NCBI GenBank assembly: GCA_023512835.1
Contig: JAKCVP010000416.1
Location: 39,441 to 103,440 of the forward strand
Length of the DNA: 64,000 bases
Reading direction: 5' to 3'
Source: Taxillus chinensis
Taxonomy: Eukaryota; Streptophyta; Magnoliopsida; Santalales; Loranthaceae
The notes below the pieces were generated by a model. The model ran no database searches, was not told the origin of the DNA, and saw only the letters and a program-made list of their open reading frames with translations. The translations under genes and the position numbers were made by a program. Of this stretch, positions 30,547 to 40,600 are shown in pieces; position 1 is the first letter of the stretch; each line of letters starts with the position of its first letter.

Positions 30547-31119
30547 TTAGTCGCTACGCTTTTCCTCCCACGGACTCGCAGAATCGAAATAGCGAAATTC
30601 TTGGGTCATCTCAATGGCTTCAGAAACCACACGTTTCTCTTGATCATCATAGCGTACTTCCAAAAATCCACTAAGAGGAAGGTCTTTTCGTAATGGATTA
30701 CCCTCGAAACCATAATCAGTTGATATACGGCGTAGCTCTGGATGATTGCTGGAAGAAACACCAAACATATCCCACACTTCTCGCTCCCACCGGCCGGCTG
30801 ATGGAAATAGACTTACTACCGGAGATATTCGTGTGACTTCGTCTGCACTTGTTTGTACAAGCATTCTTGAGTTAAACCGAGTACTTAGTACATTATAGAC
30901 AACTTCAAATCTGCGTATTCTATAGGGATGATCCACTCCGCAAATATCGATCGAAACTTGAACCCGTGTATAGGTATGCAATTTAAGAAAGCACAACAAT
31001 GGAAATGGGTAGTCCGTATGGGTATAAGATCTATTACCATGTTCCGAGCGTTCCAAATTTTGTACCAATTTCTTGGGTAAAGTCTCCAAACTATAGAGTA
31101 TCATAGATTTGTTATCCAT
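30547..31119 (-). CDS. nad9: nad9, complex I 30 kDa subunit, left copy
   Basis: 190 residues, the standard plant length, starting MDNKSMILYSLETLPKKLVQ. Diagnostic blocks are HTYTRVQVSIDICGVDHPYR, then FPSAGRWEREVWDMFGVSSS, then STDYGFEGNPLRKDLPLSGF and the end SPWEEKRSD. ND9 is the NuoC-type subunit in the peripheral arm, next to subunit 7. It has no introns. The frame is intact and identical in the right copy, showing that the inner arms are well preserved. An AGTA… run of repeats lies upstream of its start. Confidence 0.98.
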   Translation of the reverse strand: MDNKSMILYSLETLPKKLVQNLERSEHGNRSYTHTDYPFPLLCFLKLHTYTRVQVSIDICGVDHPYRIRRFEVVYNVLSTRFNSRMLVQTSADEVTRISPVVSLFPSAGRWEREVWDMFGVSSSNHPELRRISTDYGFEGNPLRKDLPLSGFLEVRYDDQEKRVVSEAIEMTQEFRYFDSASPWEEKRSD

Positions 31120-32552
31120 AAAAGACGCTTCTGTTAGTGTTGCTGAAAGCTCTAAACTCTCTAACTCTCTTGTATCTCCCGATAGATGGGGCAGGCAGCA
31201 TACAGACTTTATAGTTGGGATATCTATTATGAGATTTCAGACGAGTTCACCAAATCGGGGCAGGCAGCATACAGACTTTATAGTTCTCCCATCCCAAAAG
31301 ATATTCAAAAGAAAGGGTTTTCCGGTAGGTAAAGGTAAATGTCGCTAGAACACATGTGAACATGGGATTGCTAACAGTTTTCAAAAGGTATCTTCTTTCT
31401 CCTTCAAAAGCTATACACTATAAGAGAAGAGAGAGTTTCCAGTTGTCCTTCCGCCGGCTTACACCCTTTCTTCTCAAACAGTCCTTCCACACAACTAACA
31501 AGTCCTTTATTATGCCTTTTTCGCTCTCCTAGAAACCCGAATCAGATACCTTTGGGCCGCGTATTCTCTTGTATTGTGTACTGTCCAGTCCCATAATAGA
31601 TATCCCGTTTTCCCTGAGTCGCCTATAGACTGCTGCTGCTCTGACGCCCTTCGTAACTCTCCTATTAGCGGGGTTTGGGTGCTCTATTTTACTTGCTGGA
31701 TTGGCGACCATCATCCGAAAGGCGATACGACGGGATCTATGCTCTCTGTCAGTAAAGTCTGGGCTAGAACTCTCCTTCAAATCTGGACTTTTATTGGTGG
31801 TCGGTACCCTATCCTCCAAAAGTGCTCCATCTTCAATAGAGCTATTGCTGTCGTCGGACCGCTCACTCCTAGAAACGCGGTTTTAACAATTGTGCGTGTG
31901 ACCATATCCATAGCGACAATATCACAGGGAAGGGTTTGTTGGCTCTCTTATAGAGTCTTTAACAACCAGAAAAGAGAGCAGCCAGAGTACCAGTATTAAA
32001 GAGCGAAGCGAGAACTGCTAACTAAAACTCTAAGAAAAGCTTGTATCCGAATTCGACAAATGAAACAACAGTGGGGCCGCCAGACGCCTATTCGTTAAGA
32101 AAACTCTTTATAGTGCTTATACAGTAAAACAGGTAGCTCATAAAGTTGCTGCCATGCTTCCCTTGCGTCCGTTTGACTTTGATCCCGCGCGAGACCAGAC
32201 AGACCTCTCTTACAAAGATACTAGCACCTCCGACCGACACTCTTTCAAAAAGAACAGCTCTCTAGTAACATAGAAAATGCTGGGCTGTACGATGTATGCA
32301 TTAGAGCGCAGTCGCAGTTTAACCATACAGTTTGCGGCCGACTTGGTCTACAAGACATCAAATCCGTGTAGTGTATAGCGAAACCTTTCTTTGTTGGCTT
32401 CACGGAAAAGGTACGTACCCTTTCTTCTCTAGAGCACATCCCCCCCCAGTTTCGGAGGTCTCCCACTATTCGGAATACTCTTGCTGCTAAAACGAGTTCT
32501 GTTGTTTCCTCTTCAAGAGCTAGCAGCCCCTCTCAAGAAAGACACCACACTA
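31120..32552. other. Spacer upstream of nad9, crossing the inverted-repeat edge
   Basis: No recognisable gene. A 141-codon plus-strand frame at 31574-31999 and its antisense partner are open but unlike known proteins. The left inverted-repeat arm ends at 31989. 31306-31537 is the normal sequence that corresponds to the G/T block of the right arm. 32376-32401 repeats 26 bases of rps3 coding sequence. Confidence 0.65.
31193..31283 (+). repeat. Direct repeat upstream of nad9
   Basis: Two copies of GGGGCAGGCAGCATACAGAC followed by TTTATAGTT, about 67 bp apart (from 31187 and 31256). They lie 70-170 nt upstream of the nad9 start and so probably in its leader or promoter region. Both copies are also in the right arm (47395-47495). 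Confidence 0.8.
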
Positions 32553-32708
32553 ATGAATCTCCTTCGCCCGTTATCTCCTCATCTTCCGAATTATACGCCA
32601 CAGCTCACTTCGACGTTTCCAATTGTCCATAGAATCTCCGGGGCTTTCCTAGCAACTCTAGTTTTGTTTCTTCTTCTTCTTCTTAAATTAGTTATCTATC
32701 ACCTATGA
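32553..32708 (+). pseudogene. sdh3: sdh3 5' fragment (succinate dehydrogenase cytochrome b560)
   Basis: Encodes MNLLRPLSPHLPNYTPQLTS then TFPIVHRISGAFLATLVLFL, the N-terminus and first membrane segment of SDH3, a complex II membrane anchor. RPLSPHL, YTPQLTSTFPI and HRISG are diagnostic. The frame stops with TGA after 51 codons, about half the normal length (near 108 residues in plants), just after a CTT microsatellite (32667-32684) encoding poly-Leu. No second half with the haem-ligand region is recognisable in any downstream frame. It may be a truncated copy, or the rest may have diverged beyond recognition. Confidence 0.75.
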
Positions 32709-35700
32709 TTTTTACCCATTCAACTCTCTTCTGAAACGCGCATCAAAATCCCCGTACTCTGCCCTCCCAGTGCTTGCTTGCTTGCTTTGAATGGTTCGAA
32801 TCCGGTGTCTTCTCCAGCAGCAGTATGCAGTATACGGTTTTTTGTATTAACTTCTTGCCTTTGGGTTTGGGTCCGGGACATCGAGTTGTTAGTAGCACAG
32901 AGAGCATCTCGACAACTACGGCACCCGTAACGAATCGAGTGTATCAAGTGGCACATTACATTCTCTTTCCGCTCTATACCTGGGCATGGCAGCACCTTAT
33001 TCTGCTTTCAGGTAAAAGCTGTTGTTTCGGAACTATAGAATAGAAAAATCGTATACGAGATCCAACTCCCGGAATTTCTTGACTTATAGAGTTTTGGCCG
33101 CTGTCTTAACCGATATGGCAACCATGCGAAACGCGGACGACACAGGTTCTTCTCAACACAACTCTCCCAGACACTTCCGATAAACTTATTAAACACGTAT
33201 ACGGTTCGAAAGCCGCTCTTTATCCAACAAGCAGAGTAGAGAGTGCTGCTTTTAAGACAGTCTGTTTCCGGAATCGAGTGGCGCCGGGCGGGATCTATGC
33301 TCTCTGCTTTCGGCGGATACCCAAAGGCTCGGAATGCAACACTATTTCCAGAGTCTCTAGTCAGAATGAACTCAAGCGTTTTCCATCCAACTACAGCGAG
33401 TTCCGGTCCTATAGTGTGTACTCTCTCTTCTCTTATAGTGCCGAAATGGGTCCGCTGCCTCTCCTAAATGTAGTTGCCTTCACTCGATAAAATGCAATTG
33501 TCTTAAGAGATGTACGGGTTTCTGACTCTTCGCTGTCTACCCAAAGCTCTACGCGATTACTTGGGTACCCATTGCCTTATACTCTCTCTTTCTCTCTAGA
33601 TTCGTTAAAAGAGCATGCATATCTATCTCTTCTCCGGACTCAACTGCTTCTGTCTTATAGGCGATACGGTACTCTGCTCTCCGAATGGCTCGTATTTCAA
33701 GATCCCAAGTCCCCGCCCCACAACCAAAAGCGGCTTGCTGGACCGTACCTTTCCGTGAGTAGAAGCGATTCGCAATCGATATGTATGGAAAAGACCTACT
33801 TCTTCGGCTCGAGTTTCGGAGCCAGCTCAACCAACAATAGACTACCGTTCGATTCGATAGACTCCCGGGGTACACTCTTGGTGGAGGGAGCTTCCCGTGT
33901 CTCTTCGAGCTTGTAGTAGAGCCTTGCTTACTCGACTTTTCCGGAATAGTAGTATACACAAGGTAGCACGGATACGCTCCGGCGCACTGCTTCTTCGCTC
34001 TTTATTCCGAGTCCCCCCGCTGCAGAGTGGTCGATGTTCCAGAGAGTTGAGTAACAGCAAACAGGTGACCTACTAGTGCACTCTCTGTTTGGAGGATTCA
34101 ACAAGCCACGTTTCTGTCAGGCCGATAGGTAATCCCGTGGTGAAGAGCATCATCCGAAGTAGAGCATATTCAGCTGAAAGATATGGATGCTTTGAATTCG
34201 GCACTATACTATAAGAGAAGAGAGAGTCCCGCGGCATCGACGACAGCAGGTTTGAAAGTGTGCAACACACCCAAGGGAGCAAAACACAGTAGGTACGCTT
34301 CGGAAACACGGTAGAGGAGGGAGACTGTGCTAGGGTAACCAACACTGACCAACGAAAGTTGCTATCTCTTGTTGGGTCGTATACGCTCTCTTATGAAATA
34401 CAGGCAGCCTAACAGACTTACAAGCAAACCTGAAAGTCATAGTGTACCCCGCTATACTCCGAGCACCCGATTCCAGCCTCGCAAGTCTAGCACTGCCTAG
34501 AGCTATCTATGAGTTACGGGAACCCGAGCTTTCGGACTAGGTGTTTCGGCCCGATTGGGTAGGCTCTGTATAGGTTTGGATACCCTTACTTGCGAGAGCT
34601 TCCAAGACAGGGTTGCATTCCGAGTCTTACGTGACCGTGCCCCCCGTATAGTGTTCGGATCCCCTAGCACAGTAGATACGGTACACCCAGTTTGGCTACA
34701 TCGGATAGTAGCAGTCCCATCTGCCATCAGTGTTTCCAAGAGATACTCTACTCTGCCAGATGCCTTATCCTGCTTTTCCAATCATATCATACGGTGCGGT
34801 GCGTCTTGGATGTGTTTCCAATGGTAGTGTCCAACACAAGAGGTCCAACCCCGGCTCTATCCGAACTAGATGCACAGTGAACCGCGTATCGTCTTTCGGA
34901 ATGCAACACGCGATCATACAGTGTTCTAGCTGCCTCCGGAATTCGTAACACCACGCTCAAAAGAGACACCCTAGAATGCGCCTACTACCGATAGGCTCGA
35001 TGGACGACCAACAACAAAGGATTACCTGTCGTTCCGAAAGCAAGTGTACAACAAAGGCATCGACGATAGGCGAACTGAAAGACTACATAATCGGAGTCTT
35101 TGCTTTTATGAAACGCTAAGCAAGGTGCCAGACCCGCCCATGGTGCGGCAGAAAGAGTCTAGTATAGACCACCCTAAGACCCAACTCCAACGGCAATGTA
35201 ACGTGTTTCGACCCGACTACTTGCGAAAGGTAAAGCAGTTCTCGGAATCGGTTAGGCATCTGGTAGAGTATCTTTCATGGAGAGTGTCATAACGCACAGT
35301 CTTGAACTGGACTTTGGGACAGCAAGAGCGGTGAAAGCAGACTTTCCATTCCATAAGTAAGCAAGTCGCCACGCCGACCCAGTAGCCTCGAAAGTAAGGG
35401 TGTTGTCTCTTTATCAAGACTAGAGTCTATTTCATTCGGTGTTGCTGGAGTCTCCCCAGTAGCCTTTGCTCTCGAATGTGTTGGGTGTCCACATTCCATG
35501 GACGAGGTTGGAGACACAGTGAACGACTCGAGTACAGAATTCTCGGAAGAGAGCTGGTAGGTACACCAATGTACTTTTCGAAGCCTCTCTTATAGAGTAG
35601 ATACCCTGGACTCCTCCGGCATTACGTGCATACCTGACATAGGGTGGGAACTCTCTATTGACTCTGAAAGAGACAGCGAACTCGCCTATTTCCCGAGTAT

Positions 35701-38700
35701 CTCCACTATTAGTATGCTTTGGGGTGTCGACAGACCTCTCAAGTCCAGCTGTCAAGTCTAGCGCTCGGTCCCTAAGCCTTGCTTTACAGAGTGTCAGAGC
35801 CCAAACATTTGTACCAGCAAAAACGACTGGCCCCGGGTAGTCTCTATGTCGCAAGACGCAGTTTGGCTCGGTGCTGCTTTCAAGTGTGTCACACACTCTG
35901 CAGAAACACACATCTTGTTTGGGGAAGCTACGAATCCGGCATTACGGTGTCATTGTCCCCCGCCCCGACTGGACTCTTATTCCGAGTTTCATCCAGCTAG
36001 CTATAGTGTTTTGGAAACAGACACAGCTTCAAACAAAGAGTTCACTTCTACTCTATATATAAGGGAAGTGCATTTGTATACAATGGAGCTAGCACTTCCA
36101 GCAACCTATAAGACAGCAGCGCTCGCCCCAGCTCTTTCCATTGGGTTGTTCCGAACCCTAACGTAAACCACTATCGTCACGACTAGCGTCAAGTTAAGAG
36201 ACGCAGCCCCGAAACACCATGCGTACGGGAATCGCGAAGCGAATGCGCATCTATCAAGTATCCTTCCAGTACAGAATCGATCAGGCCTACGGGTGGTTTC
36301 TCCTCGATTTCGTGTCTCCTTTATAGGACTTACGAAAGCATCGGGCCCGAACCTGTCTTCTCTAACTGGTGGAAAGCCAGACATGTCCATGCATAGGCGT
36401 ACGCAATTCCATGGGGCTCTAACGAGTTGCTAGGGTTGCTAAAGTAGACATTGGGTTCCGTACCCTGTCACTTCCGCAATCTATACTACTAGCGTCTTTC
36501 TGCGCGTTATCGAAATGTGTATCGGGACCGGAAGGGTTGCTTTCAGTCTTGTCCCGTTCCTATTTCTTGAGTTGGTGTCACATCTCAGACTCGTATAAGA
36601 AAGTGCACCTAACGATTTAGGCGGACATGCAAGCATGCACATATTGGATGGCTACGCTACCTCTCTAGATCACTCGTAACTCGCGCTCCGAACAGCAAGA
36701 AGTGCTGGCCCCAACAAGCGGAAACAGTGCTTCATAGGAGAGCTCTCTTCTCAGGTATGCTAGACAGGTGTGTCAGAGATCTTCGTTAGATGCCCGGGGT
36801 ACACAAGTCATGAAGAGCAATGAGAGACTTCGGAAAATGGATTGACCTTTCACGAACGCATATCTATCTCTATAGAACTCACACAGTGATCGAGATAGCC
36901 TATCTGTATGGTACTTCCGGATTTCCGAATACTGGTTTGGAGTGGCACCCGGTGGGCCTTGCAAAGTAGAGCTTTCCATATCCTTTCCGATCCTTTCCGA
37001 TCCTCTATTTCAAGAATATCCGTCTGATCTCGGAAGCTCCCTGCTGGAAGTCCCTCGGATTCGATTCTGTTCCAGAGCAGAAATATAGTAGTTTTTAGAA
37101 GAGCCGACATCGAGGTTACCGTATGTTAGAAGTGCTAGACTCTTATCCGTTGAGCGAGAGCCCTTCCACATCACTATGCGCCGGATGTCAGACGAGAGGT
37201 GGACCCTACGCCCGGCCCTTCGGAAACCTTTCTTGCACGCCTCCGTACCTCTTTACAACTTCCAGATAACAGAGTGGTACTACACACACATGTTGTCGTC
37301 CTCTTGCGGCCGTATCGTAACCCGAGTTCCTTGGGACACCACCTCTTTTGGGATTCGTGACTCAAGCCGACATTCCGCTTCCGCTTCGTACAAGATCTCT
37401 CCGGTGCTTCCCTTTAGTTGAGGGAGCTAGCGATAGAGTCATTTCTCCCTCATACGAGAGTGCTTGGACTGCTTGGAACATTACTGTTTGCTGGCATTGA
37501 AACATCATGCCGTTCGATTACGAAAACCCACCGTGCGGTTAAGCGTAGGTTATCCGGTTGCCCGAAATGCTTTGTTGACGCAACCTCGTAACTTGCCTTG
37601 CGGTTTCCGAGTCTAGTCTCTGTTTTGTTTACCTATCGAAAGTGCTGTTTCGCCTTCCGCTTTCTATAGTGTCCCCTTGGAAAAGAGTGGCAACACTACC
37701 CTTTTCGGTTCGGGTCCACCTCTCGTCTGACATCCGGTTCGGGTCCAGAGTGCTTCCCTCTCCTAGTATAGAAGGCTGGGTTCCACTCCCAAATGTGTGC
37801 CATCCACTCTATTCGGAACACTGGAGTCTCTCGCGTAATCGATTCTCTCCAGTACAGGTAACACCTGCAATAGATATCCGGTGCTTCACTCCGCATCGCC
37901 TAAAGCACTCTTCTCTCGGGATTTCATAGAGTATGTTTCTGCTTGGCATCAAATCTCTCTGGTTTCTCGGTAGGGTAGGTAGTACTGTTCCATTTTCCGA
38001 AAAGCCCCAACTCTGTAGGTCTGTCTCCGATCCCAAGAGTCTCTAGCAGCCAAACAGAGAGTTCCCCCTAGCATAAGTTAACAAGAGTGTGTCTAACCTA
38101 TGTAAACGAAATTGAGTATTTGAAACCGCGAAAAGGCGCATATGCCACTTTGAGTCCCGACTGTTAGAGTGCTATAGAGTGTTCTCAGTCTCTATCAAGT
38201 ATCCTTCCAGAGCCCGAATCGATGTCGGGTGTTTCAGACAACAAGTAAGCCGGCCGCTTAAAACGCAACATGCAGAGCTCGCGGAAGAAAAGCACTAGTG
38301 CTGGAGATCGGGTGTTTCATGTCTGTCTTAAGAGACGCCTGAAAGTATTGTCTCATAGTATTATGGCGCGGAAAGCGGGGACTGAGAATCGCTAGAACAC
38401 CCATAGGGGAGAGTCGAGTGTACTCTTTTTTGAGAGCTCTTATACCGGTAGCGGAAATAGAGCATATAGAGCTGTACTCTCTGCTGGAGTTTTCCGGGGT
38501 TGCAGCATTGTCCCGCTACGCTCTTAGCTGTGTGTCTTCTGCGCGGAAAGGATATCACTTCTCCATTGTCGAATATGTATGTGTTGGTTTTGGAATTTAT
38601 AGAGCTTCACTTCCGGCCCGCCCCCACCCAATCTTCACTAGCGATCGAGCCTATCGTGGGTACAAAGACTCTCTACACAGTTCCCCAGTACAGTACAGTA

Positions 38701-38871
38701 CAGTAATACTCTAGAATACCTAACGCTTATATCTGAAAGTCCAAGCGTTTTATACTCTAGTTGTAAATGTCTTGAAGCAGATCTTGACCGCATCGCCTAT
38801 AAATCAACTCGAATACTCTCGGCGTGATACCTCTATCGCCTTCCCTTTTCCCAGAGATTCTTAAAAAGTCT
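32709..38871. other. Six-kilobase gene-free spacer
   Basis: No mitochondrial gene is recognised on either strand. Frames up to 159 codons (35432-35911 minus) lack known relatives. It contains short tandem units: TCCTTTCCGA repeated at 36981-37003 and an AGTAC-type run at 38687-38703. It also has a word repeated at about 36248-36270 and 38196-38216 (CTATCAAGTATCCTTCCAG), and 35660-35702, shared with the left arm. Confidence 0.65.
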
Positions 38872-40489
38872 TTAAACACCTATTAATTTCAACCAAATCC
38901 GTACATAAACAACCAGAGGAGGCCCAGAGATTCTACTGTAAGAGCGCGAGGTCGGTATGCGTTGCGCACCTGCATTGCTATTCTTCTGTCTTCGACTTCC
39001 CCTTTTTTTACTATATGAAATCCAAACTTTGACTCCTAAGATTCCGTAACGAGTAGATACTTCCGCAGGAGCATAATCTATTTTCTGGTTAAAGACATTA
39101 AGAGATGTTTTTCCAAACTTTCCGCTTTCAGTTCTAGCGATTTCTTCCCCTTTTAATCTTCCTGAACAACATATTCTTATCCCCCCCAACCCCTTTTTTC
39201 ATTACTAATAGAATGTCCTTAACTATTTTAGTAAAAATGCCGCCCCGAAAGGCTCTATTCTGGTTTCTCGGTTGAAAAGAGATGTCTTGAGCAATCGGAG
39301 AAGCACTCTGAAAAACAGATTGTATCTTAACCGACTCAATTAGGGTATTCGTGGATGTTCTATGATAAAACAAAGCGCGCATTCTTTTAACTTCGTTCAA
39401 ATAAAAGTTGTACCCGTATGGAATTCTTCTGTTTCTAAGTAGGATCTCTATCATCATCTGTATTCCATTTCTCAATTCTCCTATCCAACCTAGGTCTATT
39501 AATTTCTCAAGCATATCCATTCCCTTGCTTCCCCCCCCAGAGGTTCCAACAATTTCTCAGTAAAAGACTACAGAGTTCTTCCCGGGCATCCTCAAGCACG
39601 GTTCGGTTTTCAACCCCTCTGAAAAAGAAAAAGGTAGAACCGAAGAATGGAAAGAGTTGGATTTTGGTGTGTGTAGTTACCGCGAAGCAAAGAGCATTCG
39701 CCCAGCTCATAATGTGACAGTAGCGAAACCTTTCTTTGTTGGCTTCGGCCAAACACTTGTTGTTGAAGACAGAGCTGTCTACTAAAGACGCGATGCGAGC
39801 ACGTATTCTCTTTTCTTGGGTGCTTGCCGTTTTATACAAACCCATAGGGGAGAGTTCCGCCACGAAATGCTTGAGAACGCAGATAGGCTCGAAATTCATT
39901 GTCTTATTTGTATGAAAAAAAGTATTGCATAACCATATAATTCAAGGAGGGGCGCACCGAAGGGAGGCTTGGTAGTACTACACTCGTTTTTCCGACAGTG
40001 TTAGCAGGTAAAAAGCATTTGAATAACTGTGTTTTGCTGCGTAAGTTGTGGTCTTTTTCGAGCATACAGGCGATGCTCCCAGCGGATTTCTTTTTGTGGA
40101 TGCTGCCGCGTATCTGTTGTTTAGACATATGCTTCTTTCTTGTATTGTATGTATGTATAGACATCCCGTCCTTTTGCGTATCCCGTTTTTCGTCGAGCCT
40201 TTTCCAACCCCCTATCACTTCGTGTCGTGCTTCTTTAGCGTCGCTTGTTGAATGCTGCCGCAACCCGAGATCCCTACTTTCCGGATATCCCAAGAGAGTG
40301 CTGGATTTCGCGCGTCGTTTCAGTCCAGGTCGACGGGGAATATAGATATGCATGAAAGTGCTTTTTGTACAATGTAAAAGGATACACCTACCGATACGAA
40401 AGCCAAAGGTTACTCTTGTAGGTGGACGTATCGAACCGACATAAGCTCTCAGATTTACATCTTTATACACGGATGTACCATAATAATAA
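38872..40489 (-). CDS. rps3: rps3 exon 2, interrupted by three homopolymer slips
   Basis: Ribosomal protein S3 of the mitoribosome small subunit. Starts TATTATTATGG and reads [20 protein letters not shown], then [18 protein letters not shown]. Later blocks are [86 protein letters not shown], then [20 protein letters not shown] and [20 protein letters not shown] plus [12 protein letters not shown]. The frame breaks at 39914-39920 (seven A), 39530-39538 (G/C run) and 39180-39187 (G/C run). Removing one base at each restores one continuous frame, so error is likely. The end (after SYSKK) departs from the usual C-terminus and no rpl16 follows. The second rps3 intron of some gymnosperms is absent. 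Confidence 0.92.
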
Positions 40490-40600
40490 ATAGAGTCGAG
40501 ACCAGAAGCAGCTGCTGTATTGCTTGATTTAGGGACTAACAGCTCTATTGTTGCTGCGCTCTCCGAACCGTGCTTGAAGGTTGCCCATCACACGGCTCTC
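40490..40600 (-). other. 3' end of rps3 intron 1 (group II)
   Basis: Domain V lies at 40561-40600 (GAGAGCCGTGTGATGGGCAA then CTTCAAGCACGGTTCGG), followed by about 70 nt to exon 2. The loop and 3' half match the domain V of nad2 intron 4. The 5' part of the intron and the 74-bp exon 1 were not found upstream on this strand within the window. Confidence 0.85.

Larger units (their letters stand above)
14599..31989. repeat. Left arm of large inverted repeat (17.4 kb)
   Basis: Reverse complement of 46696-64000. The inner edge is sharp: both arms share …GCAGCCAGAGTA, then diverge at 31990 and 46695. The outer edge is not reached because the right arm meets the window end, so the true repeat may be longer. 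Paired coordinates sum to 78685 at the inner edge, 78682 at rps12 and 78599 at the window end, so the outer right arm is about 83 nt shorter. Confidence 0.97.

Noticed and set aside
32706..32708. U-to-C editing of the sdh3 TGA
   Set aside because: U-to-C editing is not expected in seed plants, and the frame after the stop does not resemble SDH3.
32774..33043. Possible second half of sdh3 in another frame (VYQVAHYILFPLYTWAWQHL)
   Set aside because: Only loosely like the SDH3 second membrane segment; the haem-ligand histidine context is missing and the gap is too large.
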